A DNA stretch of 41,605 nucleotides from Clostridiales bacterium (GTDB lineage: Bacteria > Bacillota > Clostridia > Oscillospirales > QAKW01): assembly GCA_003343605.1 (NCBI GenBank), contig QAKW01000058.1:1-41605 (forward strand), in the 5' to 3' direction. A program made the translations under genes and the position numbers. The notes beneath the pieces were generated by a model, which had not been told where the DNA came from, did not search any database, and was given only the letters and a program-made list of their open reading frames with translations. Below are positions 7,482-16,592 of the stretch, piece after piece (the first letter of the stretch is position 1; each line of letters begins with the position of its first letter).

Positions 7482-8373
7482 CAGTGGCCTGAAATTCTGT
7501 TTTCATGGGGCGGCAGACCGGGCGGGCCAGAAATACGCACTGCGTGAGACGGCGCAGGGCCCGCGCTGCCCGGCGCGCTGCACTATCTTCTTCAAACAGG
7601 CCGAATACCCCGCTTCCGCTCCCGCTCATCAGGGCACAGGAAGCACCGTTTTGCATCAGAAGATTTTTAAGGATTGCAATTTTCGGACAAACCGGAATGG
7701 CAGCCGCCTCCAATACGTTCCCGGCCGCCTGCCCGAGTGCGCGCAGGTTCCCGGCCTGCAGAGCGGTAAGAACGCCGGGAGTATCGGGATGGTTGGCAAT
7801 ACCGGCTTCACCCAGCTTTTGAAAGATGATTTTGGTGGAAACACTGGCTCTTGGCTTTGCCAGCACGATCACGCAGTTTTTTAATGCCGGGGCCGGGGTC
7901 AGAATCTCGCCGATCCCGGTGGCAAGCATGGTGCCGCTATAGAGAAAAAAAGGAATATCCGCCCCGATGGCGCTTAAAACAGGGATGGCTTTCGAAATGG
8001 GAAAAGAAACCCGGTAAAGACGGCAGAGCGCGGAGAATACCGCCGCGCCGTCTGCGCTTCCGCCGCCGAAACCGGCGCCGGAAGGAATGGTTTTATGCAG
8101 CTCAATCGTAAGCTGATACTGCCGGATCCCCGCGAGTTTGAAGAACGCTTCCGCCACTTTATACACAATGTTGCGGCCGTCGGTAGGGATATAGGGCAGA
8201 TTGCAGCGGATCCGGATTCCGCCGCCGCCGTTCTCACGGCGCACGCGAACGCCGTCGTATAACGAAACACCCTGGAAAACAGATTCCAGCAGATGGTATC
8301 CATCTTCCCGCCGGCCTACCACGTCGAGGCTCAGATTGATTTTTGCATAGGCTCTTAATGTGACGATATTCAT
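7477..8373 (-). CDS. ispE: 4-diphosphocytidyl-2-C-methyl-D-erythritol kinase
   Basis: IspE phosphorylates CDP-methylerythritol in the non-mevalonate isoprenoid pathway. The 298-residue protein is a GHMP kinase. It starts MNIVTLRAYAKINLSLDV, with Lys11 at the usual catalytic position. The ATP-binding glycine loop is PSGAGFGGGSADGA (97-110), and the catalytic Asp is D139 in GADIPFFL. The C-terminal MSGSGSGVFGLF segment is the third GHMP motif. AAGGAG lies just upstream of the ATG at 8373. The gene stands alone on minus, divergent from the ACT gene and convergent with asnA, and its last codons form one arm of the shared terminator. Confidence 0.96.
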   Translation of the reverse strand: MNIVTLRAYAKINLSLDVVGRREDGYHLLESVFQGVSLYDGVRVRRENGGGGIRIRCNLPYIPTDGRNIVYKVAEAFFKLAGIRQYQLTIELHKTIPSGAGFGGGSADGAAVFSALCRLYRVSFPISKAIPVLSAIGADIPFFLYSGTMLATGIGEILTPAPALKNCVIVLAKPRASVSTKIIFQKLGEAGIANHPDTPGVLTALQAGNLRALGQAAGNVLEAAAIPVCPKIAILKNLLMQNGASCALMSGSGSGVFGLFEEDSAARRAARALRRLTQCVFLARPVCRPMKTEFQATE

Positions 8374-8441
8374 AGATGCTCCTTTTTAAACGGCTTGAAA
8401 ACTGTTCAACTTTTTCCCGGTAAATCGTATATTTTAGAACT

Positions 8442-8469
8442 ATTTTAACATAAATTATTCATTTTTCAA
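8442..8469 (-). promoter_or_regulatory. Promoter for ispE
   Basis: On minus, TTGAAA (8464-8469), a 16-base spacer and TAAAAT (8442-8447) precede ispE by about 70 bases. It abuts the divergent promoter at 8477-8504, so the two -35 boxes are only 7 bases apart and polymerases may compete. Confidence 0.5.
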
Positions 8470-8476
8470 TAAGGGA

Positions 8477-8504
8477 TTGCAATTTTAAGGGAACGTGCTA
8501 AAAT
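8477..8504 (+). promoter_or_regulatory. Promoter for ACT - UPF0210 - V-ATPase unit
   Basis: TTGCAA (8477-8482), a 16-base spacer and TAAAAT (8499-8504) precede the ACT gene. It is the only good promoter I see before the V-ATPase genes. Confidence 0.55.
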
Positions 8505-8535
8505 ATAAGGATAGAAATGAAGAAAGAGGTGCAAT

Positions 8536-8805
8536 ATGAACGCTGTTATTTCGGTAATCGGAAGAGACCGGGTGGGGATCATCGCCCGCCTTTCCGGAAT
8601 TTGCGCGGAAAATAACGTCAACATCAATGATATTACCCAGAAGGTACTGCATGATACGTTTACCATGATTATGTGGGTGGAGCTTAACCAGACCGGCAAG
8701 GATTTTGCAACGCTGGCCGGCGAGCTGGAGCAGGCGGGTTCTGAGATGGGCCTGATCGTACACGTGATGCATGAGGATGTTTTCGACTCCATGCACCGGA
8801 TATAG
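8536..8805 (+). CDS. ACT domain-containing protein (UPF0237 type)
   Basis: This 89-residue protein is a single ACT domain. It begins MNAVISVIGRDRVGIIARLS, the classic GxDRxGI(V/I)A turn that binds small effectors, usually amino acids, at dimer interfaces. It matches the UPF0237 group of stand-alone ACT proteins. A GAGGTG ribosome site precedes the ATG. The next gene, UPF0210, follows after 12 bases; this ACT-UPF0210 pair is conserved in many Bacillota, so the two are likely partners, with the ACT protein sensing a metabolite. Which ligand it binds is not known. It heads the long unit that runs into the V-ATPase genes. Confidence 0.92.
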   Translation: MNAVISVIGRDRVGIIARLSGICAENNVNINDITQKVLHDTFTMIMWVELNQTGKDFATLAGELEQAGSEMGLIVHVMHEDVFDSMHRI

Positions 8806-8817
8806 CGGGAGGGGCCT

Positions 8818-10176
8818 ATGCTGAATCCAAGCGATATTATTGAAACAATAAAAATGATTGATGAGGAGCATCTGGATATCCGCACCATTACCATGGGAAT
8901 TTCCCTTTTTGACTGCGTGGATCGGGATGTTCATGTTTTTTGCGAGCGGGTATATGAAAAGATCACCCGGCTTGCCGGCTCTCTTGTGGAGACCGGCGAG
9001 GAGATCGCCCGCTCCTATGGTGTGCCGATTATTCATAAACGAGTGGCGGTTACGCCGGTTGCGCTGGTTACGCCGGGTTATTCCGAAGACGATATGGTAG
9101 AGGTGGCCAAAACGCTGGAGCGTGCGGCCGAGGCCTGCGGCGTCAATTTTGTGGGCGGCTATTCCGCGCTGGTTCATAAGGCGGCCACGAGAAGCGATCT
9201 CAATCTGATCCGTTCGCTGCCGCGCGCCCTGAGCGAAACTTCCAGGGTCTGCTCTTCGATCAACGTGGCAACAACCAAGGCCGGTATTAATCTGGACGCG
9301 GTAAAATTAATGGGTGAAACCATCCGCGCCTGCGCAGAATATACAAAAGAGGAGGATTCCATCGGCTGCGCGAAGCTGGTGGTATTCGCCAATGTTCCGG
9401 AGGATAATCCTTTTATGGCGGGCGCTTTTCATGGCGTTGGCGAAGGGGAATGCGTGATTAATGTCGGCGTATCCGGACCGGGCGTAGTCAGCAGCGCGAT
9501 TCAGAAGCTGCCGGAAGCCAATATCACGGAAATTGCCGATGTTGTGAAAAAAACAGCGTTTAAGATTACCAGAATGGGGCAGATGGTTGCCAATGAGGCC
9601 TGCCGCCGGCTGAACGTTCCCTTTGGGATTGTGGATTTATCGCTTGCGCCGACGCCTGCCGTTGGCGATTCTGTTGCGCACATTCTTGAAGCGATGGGCC
9701 TGGAGCGCTGCGGTACCCATGGAACCACCGCCTGCCTGGCACTGCTGAACGATGCGGTGAAGAAGGGCGGCACCATGGCGTCTTCCCATGTTGGGGGATT
9801 AAGCGGCGCCTTTATTCCGGTATCTGAAGACGCGGGCATGATCCGCGCCGCCGGAGAGGGGGTGCTGACCCTCGATAAACTCGAAGCGATGACCGCGGTT
9901 TGCTCGGTAGGGCTCGATATGATCGCCATTCCCGGCGATACGCCGGCTGCCACCATCTCTGCGATTATTGCCGATGAAATCAGTATCGGGGTGATCAACA
10001 ATAAAACAACCGCCGTGCGCATTATTCCGGCAATCGGGAAAAAAGCAGGCGATGTTGTGCGCTTCGGCGGGCTGCTGGGAGAAGCGCCGGTGATGCCGGT
10101 GCACCGCGAAAGCAGCGCACAGTTTATCAACCGGGGCGGGCGGATTCCCGCACCGATCCATTCTCTGAGAAACTAG
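8818..10176 (+). CDS. UPF0210 (PFL-like, DUF711) family protein
   Basis: The 452-residue protein fits UPF0210, a conserved family of unknown biochemical role distantly related to pyruvate formate-lyase-like folds. Conserved-looking stretches include LDIRTITMGISLFDC near the start, a Gly-rich segment FHGVGEGECVINVGVSGPG, and the C-terminal PVMPVHRESSAQFINRGGR. I see no radical glycine motif (RVxGY-type) and no paired active-site cysteines, so formate-lyase activity is not supported. It follows the ACT gene after 12 bases with GGGAGG upstream, and its TAG stop directly abuts the GTG of the first V-ATPase gene. Cotranscription with the ATPase is therefore likely. Function unknown. Confidence 0.9.
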   Translation: MLNPSDIIETIKMIDEEHLDIRTITMGISLFDCVDRDVHVFCERVYEKITRLAGSLVETGEEIARSYGVPIIHKRVAVTPVALVTPGYSEDDMVEVAKTLERAAEACGVNFVGGYSALVHKAATRSDLNLIRSLPRALSETSRVCSSINVATTKAGINLDAVKLMGETIRACAEYTKEEDSIGCAKLVVFANVPEDNPFMAGAFHGVGEGECVINVGVSGPGVVSSAIQKLPEANITEIADVVKKTAFKITRMGQMVANEACRRLNVPFGIVDLSLAPTPAVGDSVAHILEAMGLERCGTHGTTACLALLNDAVKKGGTMASSHVGGLSGAFIPVSEDAGMIRAAGEGVLTLDKLEAMTAVCSVGLDMIAIPGDTPAATISAIIADEISIGVINNKTTAVRIIPAIGKKAGDVVRFGGLLGEAPVMPVHRESSAQFINRGGRIPAPIHSLRN

Positions 10177-10494
10177 GTGATTTTTTTGGAACAGGTATTG
10201 CAGAAAATCCTGAATATGGAGCAGGAGGCGAAGGCCATCCAGGCGGAAGCGGTGCAATTGCAGCTGCAGCTGGATGAACTGCGTAAAAAAGAAGAAACGA
10301 TCCGTGCTCAATCGATGGAAAAGGCGCGGGAGCGCATCCGGAAGAAAAAAGAAGCGCTCGCCCTGGAGCAGGAGGCGCGCCGCCGGGAGCTGGAGGCAAA
10401 GCTGAAAGAGGAGCTGCAGCTGCTGCAGCAGGAATGGCAGGCCCATCATCAGGAGTGGGTTGAAGCGCTTTACCGGCAAGTGGTATCCCAATGA
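10177..10494 (+). CDS. Putative V-type ATPase peripheral-stalk subunit G/H (coiled coil)
   Basis: This 105-residue protein is almost wholly charged helix: long runs of Glu, Lys, Arg and Gln in heptad-like spacing (for example KARERIRKKKEALALEQEAR). That is what the G/H (NtpF) peripheral-stalk subunit of V/A-ATPases looks like. Its place directly ahead of subunit C, with a 4-base ATGA overlap, supports this; sequence identity alone would not. Start choice is uncertain. GTG at 10177 follows the UPF0210 stop with no gap. TTG at 10186 is better placed behind AGGTGA (10175-10180). The difference is three residues. In the complex it would pair with subunit E (gene at 14215) to form the stator stalk. 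Confidence 0.7.
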   Translation: MIFLEQVLQKILNMEQEAKAIQAEAVQLQLQLDELRKKEETIRAQSMEKARERIRKKKEALALEQEARRRELEAKLKEELQLLQQEWQAHHQEWVEALYRQVVSQ

Positions 10495-11537
10495 AAACGG
10501 TCAATCACGCCATTATGGCGAAGGTCAGGGCGATGTACGGCCGCCGGCTGAAGCGGGGCGATTATGAAGCGCTGATGGCCTGCCGCTCGGTAGATGAAGT
10601 GGCAAAGGCGCTGACGCAGTTTTCATCTTATCAGAGTATCGCGGCGTATTTAACGGAAGGAACCATTCACCGCGGCTATTTTGAATCGCTTTTGCGCCGG
10701 CAGTATTTCAATGAATTTCTGCGGCTGTATCAATACCTTTCCAGAACCGATAAAAAGCTGGTTTCCAGCGTGGTGATCCATTATGAAATCACAGAGATCC
10801 TCTATTGCCTCAAAGAAGGGCGCACAAAGGCCGGGTTCGTTAATTACCGCAACGAGTTGATCGACTATTGCTCCAATCTGGATATCGATGCGCTGAGCCG
10901 CGCCGGCGGGCATGAAGAGGTGCTGCAGGCGCTGAGCGGATCGGTTTATGAGGAGCTGCTCCGCCCTTATCTGCAGCAGGATGAAATCCGCTATCTGGAT
11001 GCGGAGAATGTGTTATACAGCTATTACTACCGCCAGAGCATTCAGCTTTATCAGAAGCTGCTGCCCCGGGAGCAGCGCAAAGAGATCCGGCAGCTGCTGG
11101 GGATCCAGATCGATTTTTCCAATATTGCGCGGGTTCTCAGGCTGCGGAAATATTTTAATCTGGAGCCGGGGCAGATCGTTCCCTATCTTCTGACGCCTTA
11201 TTACCGCCTGGACGATGCGGTGCTTGCCCAGCTGATGGAGGGGGCGGAGGATGGCGACAGGGAACAGGTTTTGAAGGGAACCGTATACCGGGATATTTTG
11301 AAACCGCATCCGCACCCCCATATGGAAGAAAATATGGATGAAATTCTAGAAGAGGTTACCCGCCGGCTGATTCATTTTTCGCAGAACGCGCCGACGCTGG
11401 TTCTGGCCTATTTAAAAACAAAAGACATTGAAATGAAAAACGTTGTTACCTTAATTGAATCCAAACGGTATGGTCTTTCCGACCGGGAGACCTGGCTGCA
11501 CCTCATCGGCGCGCCGGACCGTAGAGAGGAGGCGTAG
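10491..11537 (+). CDS. ntpC: V-type ATP synthase/ATPase subunit C (central-stalk top, NtpC/AtpC)
   Basis: The 348-residue product matches subunit C of V/A-type ATPases, the funnel-shaped cap that sits on the membrane rotor ring and joins it to the D/F shaft. It is mainly helical, with the typical three repeats of a helical-bundle unit (for example ARVLRLRKYFNLEPGQIVPYL about 219-239) and many Tyr and Arg residues. It overlaps the preceding stalk gene by 4 bases (ATGA) and ends 6 bases before subunit I. In Enterococcus and Thermus operons C lies between E and F. Here it precedes I, a different order. Confidence 0.9.
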   Translation: MKTVNHAIMAKVRAMYGRRLKRGDYEALMACRSVDEVAKALTQFSSYQSIAAYLTEGTIHRGYFESLLRRQYFNEFLRLYQYLSRTDKKLVSSVVIHYEITEILYCLKEGRTKAGFVNYRNELIDYCSNLDIDALSRAGGHEEVLQALSGSVYEELLRPYLQQDEIRYLDAENVLYSYYYRQSIQLYQKLLPREQRKEIRQLLGIQIDFSNIARVLRLRKYFNLEPGQIVPYLLTPYYRLDDAVLAQLMEGAEDGDREQVLKGTVYRDILKPHPHPHMEENMDEILEEVTRRLIHFSQNAPTLVLAYLKTKDIEMKNVVTLIESKRYGLSDRETWLHLIGAPDRREEA

Positions 11538-11543
11538 CGAAAA

Positions 11544-13463
11544 ATGGCAATTCAGAAAATGCAGTATATCAACATTATGGGGCCGGTAAGCCGTTTCGAC
11601 TGGATGGTGGAACATTGCATTGTTCCCTACTCTTTTGAGCCGGTAAAAAACGCGGTGGAAGCCGGCAAGGAGCGGCAGATCATGCTCCCGTTTGAGGAGG
11701 CGAACCCCTATGACGAAATGGTGGAGAATCTCGAACGCTGCCTTTCGGTGGCGGGGCTTGCGCCGGAAACGGTTGAAAACCGGAAAAAAGCGCAGGGCGT
11801 TTATCTCAGTGAAGAGGAGATCCATGATTTTCACCGCATAATGACCGATCTGGGCGCGCGGCGGGATGCGCTGCGGCAGGAGCTTGGGGAATGCGAGGAG
11901 CTCATGAAGCAGCTTGCGCCGTTAAAAGAGATGAATATTGCTTTCGATCAGCTTTTTTCCATGGAATTCATCGACGTGCGTTTAGGCAGAATGCCGATCT
12001 CATCCTATCAGAAGCTGGTGAGCTACGGAAAAGAGGCGCGGCTGGTTTTTGTACCGGTCACGATTGAAAAAACCGTGGTATGGGGCATTGCCTTCGCCGC
12101 CAGAAGCGAGCATGAAGAAGCCGTGGCGTTTTTATCTTCCCTGTATTTTCAGCGGGTCTATATTCCAAACAGTGTGCACGATGATCCCCAAACAGCCTGC
12201 CAGCACACGGAAGAGCGGCTTTCTGAAATCCGGCTGGAACTCTCGGAGATCAGCCGCGATATGCAGCGGCAGATCAACGAACATAAAGAGATGCTCTGCC
12301 AGGCCTATCTTTATTACCATCACCTGCAGGCCTGTTTTGACTTGCGGAAATATGCGCATAAATCCGATCATCTTTTCAGCATTTCCGGCTGGCTGCGCAA
12401 GCGGGATTTAAAGCCGCTGAAAAAAATGCTCGACGCCGATCAGGATATGATGTTGGTGACGGAAAATCCGGAAGACAATCAGAACCTCAAGCCGCCTACC
12501 CGCCTGAAAAATCTGCCGGTGATCCGGTATTTTCAGATGTTTGTTGAAATGTACGGGCTGCCCTCCTATGGGGAAATTGACCCAACCTTTTTTGTGGCGG
12601 TTACCTATACGCTGTTTTTCGGAATCATGTTCGGTGATTTGGGGCAGGGCCTGGTTTTGTGCCTGGCCGGGATCCTGATGTGGAAAAAAATGAAGATGCC
12701 GCTTGGGCGTATTGTTTCGGTGATCGGGGTTTCTTCCGCAATCGGGGGAATCTTTTTCGGAAGTGTTTTCGGGCTGGAGGATCTGCTGCCCGGCTTTGGC
12801 GTGCTGAAGGGAAACAACCCGCTGTATATCCTGTTGTTTGCGGCGGGCTTTGGGCTGGTGCTGATTGCGCTGGCCATGAGCCTGAATATCATAAACGGGA
12901 TCCGGAAGAAGGATCCCGGCCAATGGCTTTTTTCCCCCAACGGGCTGATGGGCGCACTGCTGTTTTTCGGCAATGTTGCAGCGGGGCTGACCCTTCTTCT
13001 GGCTAAAAAGAATATCTGGTCGCCCCTTTATTTAACCCTTACAACATTTGTGCCGCTGCTCGCTCTCTTTTTGGCGGCGCCGCTCACCCGGCTGATGCGC
13101 CGCGAGCCGCACTGGATGCCGGAGAAAGCCGGCGAGTTTATTGCGGAGAGTTTCTTTGAATTATTTGAAGTTCTGCTATCCTATTTATCCAATACGATCT
13201 CTTATGTGCGGATCGGCGCGTTTGCCATCAGCCACGCCGGCATGATGCTGGTGGTAACCAATATGGCTCAAATGGTGGGGGGAACGGTCGGCACAACGCT
13301 GGTCATGATCTTCGGTAATATTTTTGTAATCGGCCTGGAGGGCCTGATCGTTGGGATTCAATGCCTGCGGCTGCAGTTTTATGAATTCTTCAGCCGGTTT
13401 TATTCCGGCGGCGGCCGTGCCTTTGCGCCGGTGAATCTGAAAAATAATAATGGAGGAATATAA
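11544..13463 (+). CDS. ntpI: V-type ATP synthase subunit I (membrane stator, a-subunit)
   Basis: At 639 residues this is the stator a-type subunit that forms the ion half-channels. The N-terminal half (1-340) is cytoplasmic and helical and binds the two stalks. The C-terminal half carries about eight membrane helices, starting near IDPTFFVAVTYTLFFGIMFG. The essential arginine that faces the rotor carboxylate is seen in SNTISYVRIGAFAISHAG (Arg about 556). The gene has normal length and no break. It lies between C and K with gaps of 6 and 2 bases, and the ribosome site for subunit K lies inside its 3' end. Confidence 0.95.
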   Translation: MAIQKMQYINIMGPVSRFDWMVEHCIVPYSFEPVKNAVEAGKERQIMLPFEEANPYDEMVENLERCLSVAGLAPETVENRKKAQGVYLSEEEIHDFHRIMTDLGARRDALRQELGECEELMKQLAPLKEMNIAFDQLFSMEFIDVRLGRMPISSYQKLVSYGKEARLVFVPVTIEKTVVWGIAFAARSEHEEAVAFLSSLYFQRVYIPNSVHDDPQTACQHTEERLSEIRLELSEISRDMQRQINEHKEMLCQAYLYYHHLQACFDLRKYAHKSDHLFSISGWLRKRDLKPLKKMLDADQDMMLVTENPEDNQNLKPPTRLKNLPVIRYFQMFVEMYGLPSYGEIDPTFFVAVTYTLFFGIMFGDLGQGLVLCLAGILMWKKMKMPLGRIVSVIGVSSAIGGIFFGSVFGLEDLLPGFGVLKGNNPLYILLFAAGFGLVLIALAMSLNIINGIRKKDPGQWLFSPNGLMGALLFFGNVAAGLTLLLAKKNIWSPLYLTLTTFVPLLALFLAAPLTRLMRREPHWMPEKAGEFIAESFFELFEVLLSYLSNTISYVRIGAFAISHAGMMLVVTNMAQMVGGTVGTTLVMIFGNIFVIGLEGLIVGIQCLRLQFYEFFSRFYSGGGRAFAPVNLKNNNGGI

Positions 13464-13465
13464 AG

Positions 13466-13891
13466 ATGCTTTGGATGACGATTGGAATTGCAACAGGTTG
13501 CTTTTTATTGATTTTACTGCCGCTTCTCGGCGTGATCAGAGGAAGGGTCACCGGGCAGAAGGCGAAGCGGCGGCTTTATTATAATCTGGCCGGGCTCGGC
13601 GTTGTATTGCTCTGCGGCCTGCTCGCACCGGTGGCGGCGCTTGCCGATGGCGATGCGGCGGCCGCGGTCAGCGGGGCGGCCGGCGCGCTGAAAGGGATCG
13701 CCGCCGCACTGGCGGTCGGTCTGGGCGGCATCGGCGGCGGCCTTGCCGTAGGCCCTTCCGCCAGTGCGGCGATCGGGGCGATGGCAGAGGATTCCTCCAC
13801 GTTTGGTAAATCATTGATTTTTGTTGCGCTGGGCGAAGGCATTGCCATCTATGGGCTCCTGATTGCCTTTCTGATCCTTTTCGTGATGTAA
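13466..13891 (+). CDS. ntpK: V-type ATPase subunit K (membrane rotor ring, c-subunit)
   Basis: This 141-residue, very hydrophobic protein is the rotor-ring subunit. I count four membrane segments (about 4-24, 40-60, 72-105, 115-140). Only the last two form a recognisable glycine-rich c-type hairpin: GLGGIGGGLAVGPSASAAIG and VALGEGIAIYGLLIAF, with Glu124 as the ion-carrying carboxylate. The first two helices lack the glycine-rich pattern and lack an acidic residue. This form, one hairpin plus two non-homologous helices, is what I recall for clostridial K subunits and differs from the duplicated-hairpin NtpK of Enterococcus (about 156 residues). Whether it moves Na+ or H+ cannot be decided by eye. 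GGAGG at 13452-13456 supports the start. Confidence 0.9.
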   Translation: MLWMTIGIATGCFLLILLPLLGVIRGRVTGQKAKRRLYYNLAGLGVVLLCGLLAPVAALADGDAAAAVSGAAGALKGIAAALAVGLGGIGGGLAVGPSASAAIGAMAEDSSTFGKSLIFVALGEGIAIYGLLIAFLILFVM

Positions 13892-13895
13892 TGCA

Positions 13896-14204
13896 ATGAA
13901 AATGTTCGTTATTTCAGATAATATCGATACCTATATGGGCTTTCGCCTGGCAGGGGTTGAAGGCGTGGTGGTGCATGAAAAGCAGGAGGTTCAGCAGGCG
14001 ATTGCGCAGGTATTGGAAAATCCGGCGGTGGGAATTCTGCTGATTACCGAAAAGCTGGGCGCCCTTTGCCCGGAGGAGGTGGAAAAAATCCGTTCCGGCC
14101 GGGCAATGCCGCTGGTTGTGGAGATTCCGGACCGTCATGGCTCCGGGCGCGACCGGAATGCGATTTCCCGCTATATCGAGGAAGCGATTGGTCTGAAAAT
14201 ATAA
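13896..14204 (+). CDS. ntpG: V-type ATP synthase subunit F (NtpG)
   Basis: This 102-residue protein begins MKMFVISDNIDTYMGFRLAG, the hallmark of subunit F, a small Rossmann-like protein that binds the D shaft and tunes ATP hydrolysis. The GILLITEKL strand and the C-terminal RNAISRYIEEAIGLKI helix are as expected. It starts 4 bases after the K stop. A different gene order from Enterococcus is seen here, because subunit F precedes E and not A directly. Confidence 0.93.
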   Translation: MKMFVISDNIDTYMGFRLAGVEGVVVHEKQEVQQAIAQVLENPAVGILLITEKLGALCPEEVEKIRSGRAMPLVVEIPDRHGSGRDRNAISRYIEEAIGLKI

Positions 14205-14214
14205 GGAGGAGCAG

Positions 14215-14799
14215 ATGGAATTAGATGCCAAACTGGAGCAGCTGCGTGAAACGATTCTAAACGATGCATATCGCCAGAGAGACCAGCGGCTGCGGGAACT
14301 GAAAAGTGAAAAAGGCTCCTACATCAAAGAAATGCAGGAGAAGGTTCTTGCCAGCACCAATCAGTATCTGACGCAGGAGGAGCAAACGCTGGAAAAGGAA
14401 GCGAAGCGGGAGCTTGCCTCCTGGGAATTCGACCGGATGAAACAGCTGCGCAAAGCACGGCTGGAAATTGAAGAAAAGGTGATGGGGGAGCTGAAGGAGC
14501 GGCTGATTGCGTTTACCCGCTCGGAAGCATTTGCCCCGTACCTGCGCAATCTTCTTGAAAGGGCGGAACTCTCTGTATTTTCCTCCGGAGCGGTGGCGCT
14601 CTGCGGTGCGCATGCGGCCGTGGAAGAGCAGGTTCTGCGTGAAGCGATTCCGGATATTTCTATTGAAAAAGATCCCGCCATTGAGATCGGCGGGTTTCGT
14701 TTGAAAAATGAAAAGCGCCGGGTGATGATCGATCTGACGCTGGATACGCGGCTGGAAGAAGCGCGGCATGCCTTTCTTTCGGTTGCGAAGCTGAAGTAG
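14215..14799 (+). CDS. ntpE: V-type ATP synthase subunit E (peripheral stalk, NtpE)
   Basis: The 194-residue product has a long charged N-terminal helix (1-110), suited to coil with the G/H subunit, and a compact alpha/beta C-terminal domain ending LKNEKRRVMIDLTLDTRLEE. This is the normal E-subunit plan, in which the C-domain grips the top of the A3B3 hexamer. The ATG is preceded by AAGGAGGAG. It lies 10 bases after subunit F and 16 before subunit A. Confidence 0.92.
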   Translation: MELDAKLEQLRETILNDAYRQRDQRLRELKSEKGSYIKEMQEKVLASTNQYLTQEEQTLEKEAKRELASWEFDRMKQLRKARLEIEEKVMGELKERLIAFTRSEAFAPYLRNLLERAELSVFSSGAVALCGAHAAVEEQVLREAIPDISIEKDPAIEIGGFRLKNEKRRVMIDLTLDTRLEEARHAFLSVAKLK

Positions 14800-14815
14800 T
14801 GAAGAGAGTGACGAT

Positions 14816-16576
14816 ATGAAGGATAGTATTTACAGTATTAACGGCCCGGTGATCACGGTTCGTTCCACGGCCTCTTTTCAGATGCTGGAGATGGTATACG
14901 TGGGCTCTTTGCGGCTGATCGGCGAAGTGATTTCCATCACGCGGGAGAAGACCACCATCCAGGTATATGAAGATACCGCCGGCGTAAAGGTGGGCGAGCC
15001 GGTTGAGGGAAGCGGCGCGCCGCTCTGCGCCCTGTTGGGCCCCGGCATCATCAGCAATATATTTGATGGGATTGAGCGCCCTCTGGGCGTTTTACGTGCC
15101 CGCAGCGGCGATTTCATGCTGAAAGGGGTATCGGCAGATCAGCTGGATACAGAAAAGAAATGGCCGGTTCATTTTACAGTAAAAAAAGGAGACGTGCTCA
15201 AGCAGGGGGCAGTATTTGCAACCGTTCCGGAAACGGAGCAGATTACGCACCGCTGCATGGTACCCCCGGGAGCGGGCGGCAGGATTGTTTCCCTGCGGGA
15301 AGACGGCGCCTATAATATTCTGGAGCCGGTTTTAACACTGGAGGATGAGAAAGGCAACCGGACAGAGCTCTCTCTTGCGCAGAAATGGCCGATCAAATAC
15401 GCCCGGCCCTACAGCGAGCGTCTGGCAGCCAATATTCCGCTGATTACCGGCCAGCGGATCATCGACAGCATGTTCCCGATCGCCAAGGGCGGCGCCGCGG
15501 CCATCCCGGGCGGCTTTGGAACAGGAAAAACAATGACACAGCATCAGATCGCCAAATGGAGCGATGCGGATATCATCGTTTATATCGGCTGCGGGGAACG
15601 CGGCAATGAAATGACGCAGGTACTGGAGGAATTCTCCGAGCTGATCGATCCGCGCACCGGCAGGAAGCTCACCGATCGCACGGTGCTGATTGCCAACACC
15701 TCGAACATGCCGGTTGCCGCCCGTGAGGCTTCCATTTATACCGGCATCACGCTGGCGGAATATTACCGGGATATGGGATATCATGTGGCGATCATGGCCG
15801 ATTCAACCTCCCGCTGGGCGGAGGCGCTGCGGGAAATTTCGGGCCGGCTGGAGGAAATGCCGGCGGAAGAGGGCTTCCCGGCCTATCTGCCTTCCCGCCT
15901 TTCACAGTTTTATGAACGCGCCGGCCTTTGCCGCACCTTTGGCGAAGCGGTCGGTTCGGTTACCATCATCGGCGCGGTTTCTCCCCAGGGCGGCGATTTC
16001 AGCGAACCGGTCACACAGAATACCAAGCGGTTTATACGCTGCTTTTGGGCGCTGGACCGCGCGCTGGCATACGCCCGCCATTACCCGGCGATCAACTGGA
16101 TGACCAGCTATACGGAATACTACGATGATCTTGCCGGGTGGTACGGTGCGCATGTGGCGCCGGATTTTAAAGAGGTGCGCAGCCGTATGATCAACCTGCT
16201 GATGGAGGAAGACCGCCTTAATGAGATTGTAAAGCTGATCGGGCAGGATGTTCTGCCGGATGACCAGCGGCTGATTCTGCGCATTGCGCAGCTGATCCGC
16301 GAAGGCTTTTTGCAGCAGAACGCCTTTCACGATGTGGATACGTATGTTCCGATTGCCAAGCAGTATAAAATGATGGAGCTGATCCTCTACTTTTATGATG
16401 AATCGCTCAAGGTGGTGCGCAAAAGCATCCCCATCTCCAGAATCTGCGGCCTGGGGCTGCTGGAAATGCTCAATAAAATGAAATACGATATACCAAACGA
16501 CGATCTTTCGGTATTTGATGAAAAAAGAAAGATAATCGATCAACAGCTGGGCGAATTGGTTGCCCAGTATCAGTAA
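14816..16576 (+). CDS. ntpA: V-type ATP synthase catalytic subunit A
   Basis: This is the catalytic subunit. The 586-residue chain contains a beta-barrel start, the bulge domain typical of A-type chains (about 110-190), and the nucleotide-binding domain. Walker A is GGFGTGKT (232-239). The catalytic glutamate is in GCGERGNEMT (Glu261). Walker B and sensor residues lie in ADSTSRWAEALREISG. The C-terminal helical domain follows. Nothing is missing and length is normal. It hydrolyses or makes ATP together with subunit B and drives the D/F shaft. The gene begins 16 bases after E and ends 16 bases before B. Confidence 0.98.
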   Translation: MKDSIYSINGPVITVRSTASFQMLEMVYVGSLRLIGEVISITREKTTIQVYEDTAGVKVGEPVEGSGAPLCALLGPGIISNIFDGIERPLGVLRARSGDFMLKGVSADQLDTEKKWPVHFTVKKGDVLKQGAVFATVPETEQITHRCMVPPGAGGRIVSLREDGAYNILEPVLTLEDEKGNRTELSLAQKWPIKYARPYSERLAANIPLITGQRIIDSMFPIAKGGAAAIPGGFGTGKTMTQHQIAKWSDADIIVYIGCGERGNEMTQVLEEFSELIDPRTGRKLTDRTVLIANTSNMPVAAREASIYTGITLAEYYRDMGYHVAIMADSTSRWAEALREISGRLEEMPAEEGFPAYLPSRLSQFYERAGLCRTFGEAVGSVTIIGAVSPQGGDFSEPVTQNTKRFIRCFWALDRALAYARHYPAINWMTSYTEYYDDLAGWYGAHVAPDFKEVRSRMINLLMEEDRLNEIVKLIGQDVLPDDQRLILRIAQLIREGFLQQNAFHDVDTYVPIAKQYKMMELILYFYDESLKVVRKSIPISRICGLGLLEMLNKMKYDIPNDDLSVFDEKRKIIDQQLGELVAQYQ

Positions 16577-16592
16577 GGGAGGTGCGCCCTGC

